Assembly (NCBI GenBank): GCA_905339235.1 | Contig: CAJPFG010000041.1 | Span: forward strand, 1-64,000 | From: Phycisphaerales bacterium | GTDB taxonomy: Bacteria > Planctomycetota > Phycisphaerae > Phycisphaerales > UBA1924 | Length of the DNA stretch: 64,000 nucleotides | Direction: 5' to 3' | Shown: piece by piece, positions 1 through 8,550 of the stretch | Position numbering within the stretch: the stretch's first letter is position 1 | Layout of the letters: each line of letters begins with the position of its first letter | Notes under the pieces: model-generated | Databases searched by the model: none | Seen by the model: only the letters and a program-made list of their open reading frames with translations | Told to the model about the DNA's origin: nothing | Position numbers and translations under genes: made by a program

Positions 1-1
1 G

Positions 2-814
2 ACGGGCCAGGTGCAGACCCTCGGCGTGCAGCCCGGCTACGCACGCTCGCGCGGCATGGCCGCGAGCCTGGACGGCTCGGTCGTGGTGGGCAAGAGCTTC
101 CAGAGCGAGTCGAGCAACTTCGCGCAGGCGTTCCGGTGGACAGAGGCTGGAGGCCTCCAGCCTCTGGGGTTCACCCAGCCCGGGCTGCACAACCACAGCG
201 AGGCTACGGCAGTCAGTGCAAACGGGGAACTTGCCGTTGGATACAGCGAAGGACTCTCTGGTTCCGACGCGTTTGTGTGGACTTTGACCGATGGAATGAC
301 ATCGCTTCCACATCTTCCCGGATCGATCGAGCCCAGCACCCGGGCATTGGGGATGAACTCTTCGGGAACTGTTATCGTCGGGTCTTCTGGCACGCAGCAA
401 ACTGCTGTGCTTTGGCAAAACGGGTCGATCGTCAGTCTAGGAACCGCCCCGGGGTTTGCCCGGAGTTACGCGTCGGGTGTCAGTGAAAGTGCGACCGTTA
501 TCGTCGGAAACCTCAATAGCGGATCGCTCAGCAGCCACCGCGCGGGCATCTGGTTTCCCGAGACCGGTTGGCAACCTCTGGAGCAGTACTTGACGACCAT
601 CGGAGTCATCCTTCCTACAGGTTTGCATCTATATGATGCTACTGGCATATCTGATGACGGTCGCATTATTGTAGGTTACACCGCTGTCTCGGGCAGTATC
701 CAGCAGGCCTTTGTCGTGACCATTCCGGCACCGAGCGCACTCATGCTCCTCGCGCCGATTCTTGCCCTGTCCATGCGCCGCCGCCGGAGCGACGGCGCGG
801 AATCTACGCACTAG
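2..814 (+). CDS. HAF-repeat surface protein with PEP-CTERM-like anchor, 5' end cut off
   Basis: The reading frame is open to the left edge, so the N-terminus lies outside the window; the GTG at 11 is probably internal. About five degenerate HAF-type repeats are visible, each pairing a G-x(5)-DG-x-VVVG strand with an AF-x-W block. The C-terminus has a short hydrophobic helix preceded by PAPSALMLL and followed by RRRR, which is the layout of the PEP-CTERM sorting signal recognised by exosortase systems. Inference: a secreted, surface-anchored protein of unknown ligand. The middle of the gene (about 360-720) is visibly less GC-rich than its neighbours. The next gene begins 17 bases downstream, so the two may be co-transcribed. 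Confidence 0.75.
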   Translation, partial: TGQVQTLGVQPGYARSRGMAASLDGSVVVGKSFQSESSNFAQAFRWTEAGGLQPLGFTQPGLHNHSEATAVSANGELAVGYSEGLSGSDAFVWTLTDGMTSLPHLPGSIEPSTRALGMNSSGTVIVGSSGTQQTAVLWQNGSIVSLGTAPGFARSYASGVSESATVIVGNLNSGSLSSHRAGIWFPETGWQPLEQYLTTIGVILPTGLHLYDATGISDDGRIIVGYTAVSGSIQQAFVVTIPAPSALMLLAPILALSMRRRRSDGAESTH

Positions 815-830
815 AACAAGGAGTTATCTC

Positions 831-3341
831 GTGAAACGATTCGGTTCGTTCGCTCTCCTCTCGTCAATCACCCTGGCGTTATCGGCCTACGCCCAGGAAC
901 GGGTGATCCCCAGGTGCGGCACTTGGCAGACCCCAACAGGCGTGACCCAGTGGGACGAGAACTTCCTTCCCATGCTGCTGGTCACGATGCGGGAGAATCA
1001 CCCGTATGAGCCGAGTTGGTGGAACCAGGGAGAGCAGAACTACTGGCAGTGCGTTCACAGCGGCCAACTGGCGGGCGAGCACGTCGCGTTCACCATCCGC
1101 GACCTTCACAACAACAGCACGTCGTGGATCCACGCGGGTGACGGCGGCGGTGATAATATTCGTATTCTAGTAACACACTATGGACATGATTACCCCTCGC
1201 TGGATGCGCCGTGTGGCTGGGAACTTCCGGATGTAGAAGACGACATGGCCTTCTTTCGCGAGGCAGACAAACTCACCGGCTATCCCGGCAACGCCGGGCG
1301 CGCGGACAAGCACCCGTTCCTCGAGAACGCCACGACGCAGGGTAGTCTTCGGGCATGGACGGTCGCGTTCCGCGATGCGCTCAGCACGAAGCTGGCTGCC
1401 CTCGATCTCGACGAGATCTACAACCCCAACGACTTCGAGTTCGTATTCGACTGCGAGACACCGGTTACGGACGGCGGCGCCAATGCCGTAAAGATGCTGG
1501 CGTTTCTTGCGGACGATGAACGATGGGACTGGAAGGTGCCCGGGTCGCCGGCGCTCGACGCCCAGCACGATCCCTGGGCGCCCGCCGCAGACCACGAGAA
1601 CAACACGACGGGCATGAGCCTGCACGAAATGTACGATGCCATGCGGGGAGCGGGCGCGGGCTGGCCTGAGAGCATGTTTGACGCCACCTACGGTCTGAAC
1701 CCGGACCTGAACGATCAGGTTGCCGTCAACCGCAAGTTCATGCTGTGGTTCTACTCCGTCTGCGAAATGGCCCACGAGGGCGTCATGAAGGCCAGCGCGT
1801 ACGACGTTCTTCACGACTCCGAGGACGGCTGGCCGGACGCAAAGTGCTCCAACTACCACGCGGCCAACTACGACCCCCTCGACGCCGATTACCCCGACGT
1901 GACGCCCACCACCACCTGGTTCGCCGACAAGTCCCAGTGGACCGGCCCCGCGTTCTTCGACTACAACGACCCCGAGCCGGACTGGGATCAGGATCAGTTC
2001 CTGACGCAAGAGTTGCCTCGGGCGTTCTTCACCGCCCAGCCGACGCTTCACCCGATGACCCAGTCAAGCGTGAGCGACCGGTGGCTCATGCTCCGCCGCA
2101 ACCGCCTGGGCCAACTCGACTCGCCCGAGTTGTACCGGATGAACGATGCGCAGTGGCGGGGTATCGAGGGCGAACTGCGGGTTGGGCTCTGGTCGTACAA
2201 CCCCTACGTTCCGGTGGACGAGCAGTATCCGGAACTGGCCGCGTTCAGCTTGACGAGCACCGACCTCAACTGGAGCGAGTGGGACCCGGAGGATGAATCC
2301 AAAGCGCAACTGCGGCTGCGGATGCAGCGGCACGACGTTGAGTCGATCATCAACAGCGGCGACGGGGGACACGAGACGACGCTTGTTCCCTGGGTCAACG
2401 AGTTCATCGCGGTCAACCACGCGGATATCGAGCAGCGCGGCCCGGAGCGGGAGTACCGAATGCTCCTCGGCATGCTCCGCGCCAAGAACATTCCCGGGAT
2501 CAACTTCTTCCTGAATCCATCGATCAACGTGCTCGGTATCCCCAACTGGGAGTGGGACGCGTCGGAGCGGACCAGCGCATTCAACGACACCGCCGATCTC
2601 GTCAAGCGGGTGTGGGCCACCGAGATCTACTCGGTCGAGGCGCTGGTCGGCGGGGTTCTCTGCGACGCGCCGTGCGATGCGATTCCCGCCGCGCTCGAAT
2701 ACACCCTGCGCGACAGCCTCGGCTACGACGTGACCGTTCCCCTCGTCGCCAACTGGGAGTCGACGCTCTCCGAACTCCAGGTCATTGTGAGCATCCCGGA
2801 ACCCTACAACGCCAACCACGATTTCGAGATCAACCTCGATGCGCTCTGCCCCGCAGGAATGACCGGCACCCTTCTCGCCATGAACGGCTACAACAGCATG
2901 TGGGTGCAGGTCGCGACCATCGAAGGCTCAACCACGTACGAGCCCGACGACACGATCGTGCCGAGCGGTGAGTATCGGAACGTTCGACGGACCTTCTGGC
3001 TCAAGGGAAACGACTCGACAATGGACTTCGTGTTCTCGACTCAGACGCTCAACTTCCCCCACATGGTGCTCCGGCTGAAGCACGACCTTGCCTATCAGGG
3101 CGGGGAATCCCGATTCGATCTTCTGCAAGTAATTCCGGTTCTTCGAATGAGCACTCCAAGCGCAGAGGAGGAATCCATGTCAATGGCGGACCTCAACGCC
3201 GACTGGAGCGTGGATCAGTCCGATCTCGGGTTCTTCATCGAGGGCCTGAGCCGCGGCACCGGCCTCTCCGACATGAACATGGACGGCGCTCTCGATCAGA
3301 CCGACATCGACACCTTCCTCCAGGCCTACAACGGCGGCTGA
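831..3341 (+). CDS. Large secreted protein with dockerin-like C-terminus
   Basis: 836 residues from GTG 831. This start is chosen because ACAAGGAG lies at 816-823 and the product then opens with a typical signal peptide (VKRFGSFALLSS ... AYAQ). An in-frame ATG at 762 would overlap the preceding gene and place 23 residues before the signal. The body is rich in Trp, Asp and Tyr, like many extracellular carbohydrate-active or phosphatase-like proteins, but I do not recognise a family. The last ~55 residues hold two EF-hand-like calcium loops (DLNADWSVDQSDL and DMNMDGALDQTDI), the pattern of a type I dockerin-like module. Function unknown. Confidence 0.8.
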   Translation: MKRFGSFALLSSITLALSAYAQERVIPRCGTWQTPTGVTQWDENFLPMLLVTMRENHPYEPSWWNQGEQNYWQCVHSGQLAGEHVAFTIRDLHNNSTSWIHAGDGGGDNIRILVTHYGHDYPSLDAPCGWELPDVEDDMAFFREADKLTGYPGNAGRADKHPFLENATTQGSLRAWTVAFRDALSTKLAALDLDEIYNPNDFEFVFDCETPVTDGGANAVKMLAFLADDERWDWKVPGSPALDAQHDPWAPAADHENNTTGMSLHEMYDAMRGAGAGWPESMFDATYGLNPDLNDQVAVNRKFMLWFYSVCEMAHEGVMKASAYDVLHDSEDGWPDAKCSNYHAANYDPLDADYPDVTPTTTWFADKSQWTGPAFFDYNDPEPDWDQDQFLTQELPRAFFTAQPTLHPMTQSSVSDRWLMLRRNRLGQLDSPELYRMNDAQWRGIEGELRVGLWSYNPYVPVDEQYPELAAFSLTSTDLNWSEWDPEDESKAQLRLRMQRHDVESIINSGDGGHETTLVPWVNEFIAVNHADIEQRGPEREYRMLLGMLRAKNIPGINFFLNPSINVLGIPNWEWDASERTSAFNDTADLVKRVWATEIYSVEALVGGVLCDAPCDAIPAALEYTLRDSLGYDVTVPLVANWESTLSELQVIVSIPEPYNANHDFEINLDALCPAGMTGTLLAMNGYNSMWVQVATIEGSTTYEPDDTIVPSGEYRNVRRTFWLKGNDSTMDFVFSTQTLNFPHMVLRLKHDLAYQGGESRFDLLQVIPVLRMSTPSAEEESMSMADLNADWSVDQSDLGFFIEGLSRGTGLSDMNMDGALDQTDIDTFLQAYNGG

Positions 3342-3365
3342 ACCTCGCTCTCCAATCGCCACCGA

Positions 3366-3397
3366 GGCCCGGGCCAGTGCTCGGGCCCTTTCTGTTG
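3366..3397 (+). terminator. Hairpin terminator after the secreted protein gene
   Basis: GGCCCG (3366-3371) pairs with CGGGCC (3382-3387) around a 10-base loop, followed by CTTTCTGTT. It lies 25 bases after the stop codon of the preceding gene. Confidence 0.55.
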
Positions 3398-3456
3398 CAT
3401 TCTTGGCGCTCGGTGTGCGGCGCGAACTCTTGCGTGAAGTCGCTTCCCGGTTCCGA

Positions 3457-4086
3457 CTATCCCCTCGCCCGCGCCGGCACCCCCACCACCCTCTCCCCAT
3501 CCCCCACATCCCGGATCACGACCGCCCCCGCACCCACCACGCACCCCGCCCCGACCTTCACCCCCGGGATCACCCGCGCGCCCAATCCCACGAGCGTGTC
3601 CGCGCCCACTGTCACGTTCCCGCCCAGCACCGCCCCCGGCGCCACGTGCGAGTTCTCCCCGATCACGCAGTCGTGCTCGACGATCGCCCCCGAGTTGATG
3701 ATCGCGTGATCCGCCACCGTGGCGAACGAGTGCACCACCGCGTTGGGGCCCACGTACACGCCGCGCCCCACGCTCGCGCTCCCCGAGACAAACGCCGTGC
3801 GGTGCGTGATCCCGAATGTCCGCGCTCCCGCGAGCCGGTCCACCAGCAGCCTCCTCCGCACCGAGAGGTTCCCCAGCGCCAGGATGTACCACGCCTCCAT
3901 GTCGTCGGGGATCGCGCTGAGGGCCCCCAGCCGCTCCACCCCGAACCGCGCGCGAAAGACCGCCTCCGGGTTGTCGTCGAAGAACCCCACGATCTCCGCG
4001 CCGTCACCGATCGCCTCGCCCACCACGAGCGCGTGCCCCCCGCCGCCGATCAGCACCACCGGTCGCTGTTCCATCATCGCCAGCAT
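3457..4086 (-). CDS. NeuD/PglD-like sugar O- or N-acetyltransferase
   Basis: 209 residues. The N-terminus has the small Rossmann-like substrate domain of this family (PVVLIGGGGHALVV, then FFDDNP). The C-terminal half is a left-handed beta-helix of hexapeptide repeats (for example GSASVGRGVYVG, GAIVEHDCVIGE, GAVLGGNVTVG) ending in VVGVPAR. The His in VEHDCVIGENSHVAPGA matches the catalytic region of PglD/NeuD enzymes, which acetylate amino-sugars or sialic acids from acetyl-CoA. It is divergent from mqnA with only about 40 bases between the starts and is not adjacent to the glycan locus, so its sugar substrate cannot be read from context. The start could also be ATG 4074 or 4071. Confidence 0.85.
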   Translation of the reverse strand: MLAMMEQRPVVLIGGGGHALVVGEAIGDGAEIVGFFDDNPEAVFRARFGVERLGALSAIPDDMEAWYILALGNLSVRRRLLVDRLAGARTFGITHRTAFVSGSASVGRGVYVGPNAVVHSFATVADHAIINSGAIVEHDCVIGENSHVAPGAVLGGNVTVGADTLVGLGARVIPGVKVGAGCVVGAGAVVIRDVGDGERVVGVPARARG

Positions 4087-4125
4087 ACACCGCCGACCCC
4101 GCCCGCGCCGTTCCTAATGTCCCCC

Positions 4126-4956
4126 ATGCGTGTCGCCTGCGTCCGCTACCTCAACACGGCTCCACTGGTCGAGGGCCTCGACAAGGTCGAAGGCCTCACC
4201 CTCATTCCCACTGTGCCCTCCCGCATCGTGGACCTGCTCGCCACCGATCAGGCCGACATCGGCCTGGCCTCGGTGGTGGACGCGGTGCGATGTTCGGTGC
4301 CGCTGGGCGTGGTACCCGCGGGCATGATCGGGAGCGACGGGCCGACCATGACGGTCCGTGTGTTTTCCGAGGTCCCGCTGGATCGGATCACCACGCTCCA
4401 TGCCGACACCGACAGCCACACTTCGGTCGTTCTCGCCCGACTGCTCCTGGCGCATCAGTACGGCCGGCACGTGGAGATCGCCCCCTTCGATGCCCGGGAA
4501 CGGGTATCGCCCGGGCGTCCGCCCGCCGAGTCGCTGGAAGAGTCCTGGCCGCGGAGCGTGCTGCTGATCGGCGACAAGGTGGCGACCGACCCGCCGCCCG
4601 CGGCGCGGTACCCGCACCAACTGGATCTGGGGGAAGCGTGGAAGGCGTGGACCGGACTTCCGTTCGTGTACGCCGCGTGGATGTGCCGCGCCTCCGAGGC
4701 CTCGTCGCCGGCGATCCGAACCGCCGCGGCCCTGCTCGACCGCCAGCGCCGGCACAACCTGACTCGTCTGGGCTGGATCGTGAACACGCGTGCTCCCGAA
4801 GCCCGCTGGCCGCTCGCGCTGGCGGGGACGTACCTGGGCGACCTGCTGCGGTTTGAACTGGACGGCCGGGCGAAGGCGGGGCTGGAGCGGTTTTTGTGCG
4901 AGGCCAAGGGCGCGGGCCTGCTGGCCGCGGATCGGGTCACGTGGGCGGGGGTGTGA
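4126..4956 (+). CDS. mqnA: Chorismate dehydratase (futalosine menaquinone pathway)
   Basis: 276 residues. The N-terminus MRVACVRYLNTAPLVEGL is the signature opening of MqnA, a periplasmic-binding-protein-fold enzyme that converts chorismate to 3-[(1-carboxyvinyl)oxy]benzoate, the first committed step of futalosine-dependent menaquinone synthesis. VPSRIVDLLATDQADIGLASV and the late DLGEAWKAWTGLPFVYAAW segment also fit the family. The start is placed at 4126 because family members begin with this motif; ATG 4117 would add three residues. No clear Shine-Dalgarno is seen. No other menaquinone gene lies nearby. Presence of MqnA implies the futalosine route rather than the classical Men route. Confidence 0.88.
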   Translation: MRVACVRYLNTAPLVEGLDKVEGLTLIPTVPSRIVDLLATDQADIGLASVVDAVRCSVPLGVVPAGMIGSDGPTMTVRVFSEVPLDRITTLHADTDSHTSVVLARLLLAHQYGRHVEIAPFDARERVSPGRPPAESLEESWPRSVLLIGDKVATDPPPAARYPHQLDLGEAWKAWTGLPFVYAAWMCRASEASSPAIRTAAALLDRQRRHNLTRLGWIVNTRAPEARWPLALAGTYLGDLLRFELDGRAKAGLERFLCEAKGAGLLAADRVTWAGV

Positions 4957-5006
4957 ATTCCGGGCGGGCGGGAAACTCGTCGGGGGTTGGGCCTGTAGAG
5001 TCCTGT

Positions 5007-6224
5007 ATGCGTCGGATCGCGTTCATCCTGGCCGCGGTGCTCATCGCGGCTTCCGCGCGGGCCCAGCCCGACGCGCTGGGCGCCGTGGCGAAGCGGGAGG
5101 TGCTGGAGGCGCTGCGCGAGGCGCTGATCCGGCGGGCGTACGCGGGCGGGGTGGATTTCTCGCGGTGGGGCTCGTACCTCGAAGCACACCGGCAGGAGAT
5201 CGACGACGCGGAATCAACGAGTGAGTTCGGGGCCGCGGTGAACTCGACGCTCCGCGGCTTCGGGGTGAGCCACGTGGCGATGATCCCGCCGGAGGCCGCG
5301 AAGCGGATGCACCGCACGGTCACGATCGGGATCGGTGCCGACACGCGTCCGGCGCAGGGCGGGCTGCGAGTTTTGCCGCTGGACGAGGGCTCGGCGGCGA
5401 GGGAGGCGGGGCTGCAGGCGGGGGACATCATCACGCACGTGGACGGCAAGCGCGCCCAGCAGCCGGAGGACCTGGACGGCCCGTCAGACTCCATCGCGGT
5501 GCTGCGCGTGCGCCGCCGCACCGACGGCAAGACCGAAGAACTGCGTGTCCCGCGGGCCGTGACCGAGTTTCGCACGCCGGCGACGTTGGGCGAACTGACG
5601 TCCAGCACCGCGATCATCCGAATCCCCACGTTCAATACCGGGTACGACCCCTTCGAGATCGAGGAACTCATCCAGCAAGCGTTCTGGTATCCCAACCTGG
5701 TGATCGATCTGCGCGGCAACGGGGGCGGGCGCGTTTCGCACCTCGCCCACCTGCTCTCGATGCTGGTTCCCGAGGGCACCCCCATCGGCACGGTGGTGGA
5801 TAACGCCACCGCGGCCAAGTACGTGGAAGCGACCAGCGGCGACCCATCGGATGTGATGGCGGTGGCCGCGTGGGTTACTGACAAGCAGAGCGGCTTGCCC
5901 AACCCGTTCGGCCCGTACCCCGGGCGGCTGGCGGTGCTGATCGACGGGGGGTCGGCGAGCGCTTCGGAGGTGACCACGGGGGCGTTGCGTGAGACCCGGA
6001 ACGCGAGGGTCATCGGGCAGAAGTCGGCGGGGGCGCTGCTGGTCTCGACCTACGTGCCGCTGCCGCACGACTTCGCTGTGCAGATACCGTTCTCCGATTA
6101 CGTCTCGATCAAGGGCCACCGGCCCGAGGGCGTGGGGATCAAGCCCGATATCGAGGCCCGGCGCACGCGGCGCGGCGAAGATCCCGCGGCCGCGGCGGCG
6201 ATCACGGCGTTGGAAGGCTTGTAG
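5007..6224 (+). CDS. Secreted S41-family (C-terminal-processing) protease with PDZ domain
   Basis: 405 residues with a signal peptide (residues 1-19, ending SARAQ). A PDZ domain spans roughly 105-180 (AAREAGLQAGDIITHVDGK). The S41 catalytic core follows: LVIDLRGNGGG at 231-241, the nucleophile-bearing GSASASE at 315-321 and the general-base Lys in VIGQKSAG (K339). It ends with the family's GVGIKPDIE strand. It therefore looks catalytically complete and should act outside the cytoplasmic membrane on exported proteins. The start at ATG 5007 directly begins the signal peptide; the gene follows mqnA after 50 bases. Confidence 0.88.
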   Translation: MRRIAFILAAVLIAASARAQPDALGAVAKREVLEALREALIRRAYAGGVDFSRWGSYLEAHRQEIDDAESTSEFGAAVNSTLRGFGVSHVAMIPPEAAKRMHRTVTIGIGADTRPAQGGLRVLPLDEGSAAREAGLQAGDIITHVDGKRAQQPEDLDGPSDSIAVLRVRRRTDGKTEELRVPRAVTEFRTPATLGELTSSTAIIRIPTFNTGYDPFEIEELIQQAFWYPNLVIDLRGNGGGRVSHLAHLLSMLVPEGTPIGTVVDNATAAKYVEATSGDPSDVMAVAAWVTDKQSGLPNPFGPYPGRLAVLIDGGSASASEVTTGALRETRNARVIGQKSAGALLVSTYVPLPHDFAVQIPFSDYVSIKGHRPEGVGIKPDIEARRTRRGEDPAAAAAITALEGL

Positions 6225-6271
6225 CGGGCGCGATTGGTGAAATCGAGTCCGAGCGCAATGAGCCGACCCGG

Positions 6272-7690
6272 CTACGCCGCGGCCTTGCCCTCGGCTTCCA
6301 TGAAGGCCACTCCGGAGGCCCACTGGGCATCGCCGGCGCGGCGGACTCGCACGACCCGGGCGAGGCGCGAGACTTTCTGCTGGCCGGGGATTTCGAGGTC
6401 GATGAGCAGGAGGTCGTTGAGGGAGAGAGGCCAGGGCGTCTGAATCTGAAGCCCGCCGCGCCCGATGTCCACGACTTGCACGGTGAACTTCTCTCCCCGG
6501 CGCACGGGCATGGCCTTTCCCGCGCGGACAACCTGGGCCGCGGCGTGGATTGAGACCGCGAAGCGGGGGAAGCGTCGGCGATTGTCGGCGTAGAGGTTCC
6601 TCTCGATAGAGGGTGGGGTTGGGTGATCACAGGCCGGGTCCTGATCGGCGACGCCGGCGAGGGTGAGTTTCGGGCCCTCGGGGCTGGGAGCGGGAGCCCG
6701 CGTCGGGTCGGCCTGGAGCATCTGTCCGACCAGGCGTTCCCAGAGGTCGAACATGTCGGCATCGAACTGGGTGCCCCGTCCGTCGCGCATGATCTTGAGG
6801 GTGTCGGCCGGGGGCGTTGGGCCGCGGTAGGGGCGCGCCGCGGTAATCGCGTCGAAGACATCCACGATGGCGCAGATGCGGGCGGGAGGGCTGATTCGGG
6901 AGGCGTCGAGTTTGGCGGGGTAACCCTTGCCGTCGAGTCGCTCGTGATGGTCGCGCACCATGGAGAGCACCATCTCCGGGATGGCCGGGTTCTGCTTGAG
7001 TTCCTCGAAACCGGCGGCGGGGTGAGAACTCATCACCTTCCATTCTTCCGGGGTGAGTTTGCCTTCCTTGTTCAGCAACTCGCTGGGAACACCGCGCTTG
7101 CCCAAGTCGTGGAGCAGGCCTCCCTGCACGGCGAGGGTGAAGAACTCGCGGTCGCCGGGGCGGACTTCCTTCGCCAGCAGCCCGCAACCCACTCCCACGT
7201 TCACCATGTGGGTGGCGGTGTAGAAGTCGTGCGAGGACATGTTGAGCAGATGGGAGAAGCCCTTGGGGTCGCTGGCGGACCAATCCGCGAAGTTGCGGCT
7301 GATGTCCGCGACGGCGGCGATCGGCTCGGCGTCGCCGGGGAAGAGCAATACGTCCTCAATCATTTTGGAACAGACGTCGCGAACGACCCTCGCGCGCTGG
7401 TCGCGCGCCTGGGAAGGGTCCTTGAAGGTGCGATCCAGCCGCTCCGCGAGGCTCTTGCGGAACACGTGGTGCTGGTTGCCCGGGATGTAGAGGAACTTGA
7501 GGTTCTGCGCCGCCAGGCGCTCGGAGTCTTCGGGGGTGAACTTGAGGCCGGAGGATCGATAGAGCGTGGGCGCGCCGGGCTGCCCCGCGAACTTGATGTA
7601 CAAGTCCATCTGAAGGACATCATGATCGAGCGCGTCCACCGGGATAGGAAAGAAGCGCTGCTGGGTGCTTGGTTTGGCTTCGGTGTTCAT
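6272..7690 (-). CDS. HD-GYP phosphodiesterase with C-terminal PilZ domain
   Basis: 472 residues. The central HD-GYP domain is intact: HDLGKRG with H194/D195, SHPAAGF with H223, and DHHERLDGKGYP at 247-258 including the GYP triad. These domains hydrolyse cyclic di-GMP. Residues ~370-465 form a PilZ domain with the binding motifs RRFPR (372-376) and D-x-G-x-x-G (408-413), where Gly replaces the usual Ser. Hence one cytoplasmic protein both degrades and probably senses c-di-GMP. The pairing suggests feedback control of activity by its own substrate; that is inference. No membrane segments are seen. Confidence 0.9.
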   Translation of the reverse strand: MNTEAKPSTQQRFFPIPVDALDHDVLQMDLYIKFAGQPGAPTLYRSSGLKFTPEDSERLAAQNLKFLYIPGNQHHVFRKSLAERLDRTFKDPSQARDQRARVVRDVCSKMIEDVLLFPGDAEPIAAVADISRNFADWSASDPKGFSHLLNMSSHDFYTATHMVNVGVGCGLLAKEVRPGDREFFTLAVQGGLLHDLGKRGVPSELLNKEGKLTPEEWKVMSSHPAAGFEELKQNPAIPEMVLSMVRDHHERLDGKGYPAKLDASRISPPARICAIVDVFDAITAARPYRGPTPPADTLKIMRDGRGTQFDADMFDLWERLVGQMLQADPTRAPAPSPEGPKLTLAGVADQDPACDHPTPPSIERNLYADNRRRFPRFAVSIHAAAQVVRAGKAMPVRRGEKFTVQVVDIGRGGLQIQTPWPLSLNDLLLIDLEIPGQQKVSRLARVVRVRRAGDAQWASGVAFMEAEGKAAA

Positions 7691-7914
7691 ATCCCATTGT
7701 CCTCGGAACCCGAGATTCCCGCCGTTGTTTTCATCGGGCGGGTGTAAGGGAAAGCCGAGGATGAACAGGCAAAAACTGATGCAGGACGGGTGTTACCGGG
7801 CCTTCGCGCGGTCGCCGAACACTCGGGTTTGTCACGTCCGGCGGCGAGACGGTCGAACCCGGCGGGCGGTTGGGTTCGATGTGGAACGCGAGGGCGCCGC
7901 TGTGATGGGTCGAA

Positions 7915-7939
7915 TCAGCACGGCGCGCCGTTGACGCGT
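7915..7939 (-). repeat. Orphan fragment of dockerin-like 3' end
   Basis: These 25 bases are identical to 9995-10019. On the minus strand they encode R-V-N-G-A-P-C-stop, the end of the dockerin-like proteins at 9995 and 14161. Upstream in the minus-strand frame the similarity stops at once, so this is probably what is left of a deleted or rearranged gene. Confidence 0.55.
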
Positions 7940-7949
7940 CGCGGCGGGG

Positions 7950-8261
7950 TTGAACACCGAAACGAGCGAGGCCCTGGCGCGAGAAGCCGACGCGATCCAA
8001 GCGGATATCGAAGGGCTCCATCTCGCGCCACGCAACTTCCTGGCGTTTTCCGGTCCGCACGACATCGAACAAACGACATCGCTGGACCGGATTACGACAA
8101 CTGTGGGAATGTCGGGTTTTCCGGCGATTCCGCTTGGGTTTGGGTATTTGCATTTGAGAACCGGCTTCGTGGCGGTCTGCATTGGAGTCTGGGGCGCGAC
8201 CGTGTCCTGGGTGCTGCGCGCTAGACGTAGGCGACGCAGGTTGTGCCTGGAGCGTGCCTGA
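7950..8261 (+). CDS. Possible small membrane protein
   Basis: A 103-residue frame from TTG 7950. It has a soluble N-terminal half and one plausible membrane span near residues 68-90 (GFVAVCIGVWGATVSWVL) followed by a run of Arg residues. No ribosome site and no family are recognisable, and it begins beside a decayed gene fragment, so it may be non-coding. Confidence 0.25.
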   Translation: MNTETSEALAREADAIQADIEGLHLAPRNFLAFSGPHDIEQTTSLDRITTTVGMSGFPAIPLGFGYLHLRTGFVAVCIGVWGATVSWVLRARRRRRRLCLERA

Positions 8262-8507
8262 ACACTTTGAGTATCTGCGGGACCTTGAGAGCGCTAGGAG
8301 ATGTCCAAGCGTTCTCACGGCCTTCGTGATCGCCCGACGCGCGGGGTGGTCAAGAGGAGTCGATGGCGGCGAGGGCTGGGGGTGGGAGGAGTTTGGCGCG
8401 CGGTGGGGGCGAAGGGGATGGAGATGGGTTCGGACACCGAACTAAAAATACGGAACACGATCGGGTATATCAATAGGTTTTTGTTCGAGTTGATCGATAA
8501 TCGAAGG

Positions 8508-8546
8508 GGATATCGATCAAAATGCGGCCAATGATGATCGATATCC
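8508..8546. promoter_or_regulatory. Inverted repeat upstream of fic, candidate operator
   Basis: Perfect 12-base arms GGATATCGATCA (8508-8519) and TGATCGATATCC (8535-8546) flank a 15-base spacer. A third partial copy, TGATCGATA, lies at 8491-8499. The segment is strikingly AT-rich for this genome and ends five bases before the first possible Fic start codon. This is a typical arrangement for a repressor-binding site. Confidence 0.5.
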
Positions 8547-8550
8547 GGAT

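Larger units (their letters stand above)
7691..8550. other. Long gene-poor stretch with decayed dockerin fragment
   Basis: 860 bases with no convincing large gene. It contains an exact 25-base copy (7915-7939) of the last codons and stop of the dockerin-like cassette found at 9995-10019, a possible small membrane ORF (7950-8261), and an AT-rich segment with an inverted repeat just before the Fic gene. It looks like the site of a deleted secreted-protein gene. Confidence 0.5.

Noticed and set aside
1167-2051. Long minus-strand frame opposite the secreted protein gene
   Set aside because: Shadow frame: composition is Val/Arg/Gly-rich with no motif, caused by GC-rich codon positions of the gene on the other strand.
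3403-4125. Upstream extension of the mqnA frame
   Set aside because: It is His/Arg/Pro-rich and antisense to the NeuD-like gene; MqnA proteins begin at the MRVACVRYLN motif.
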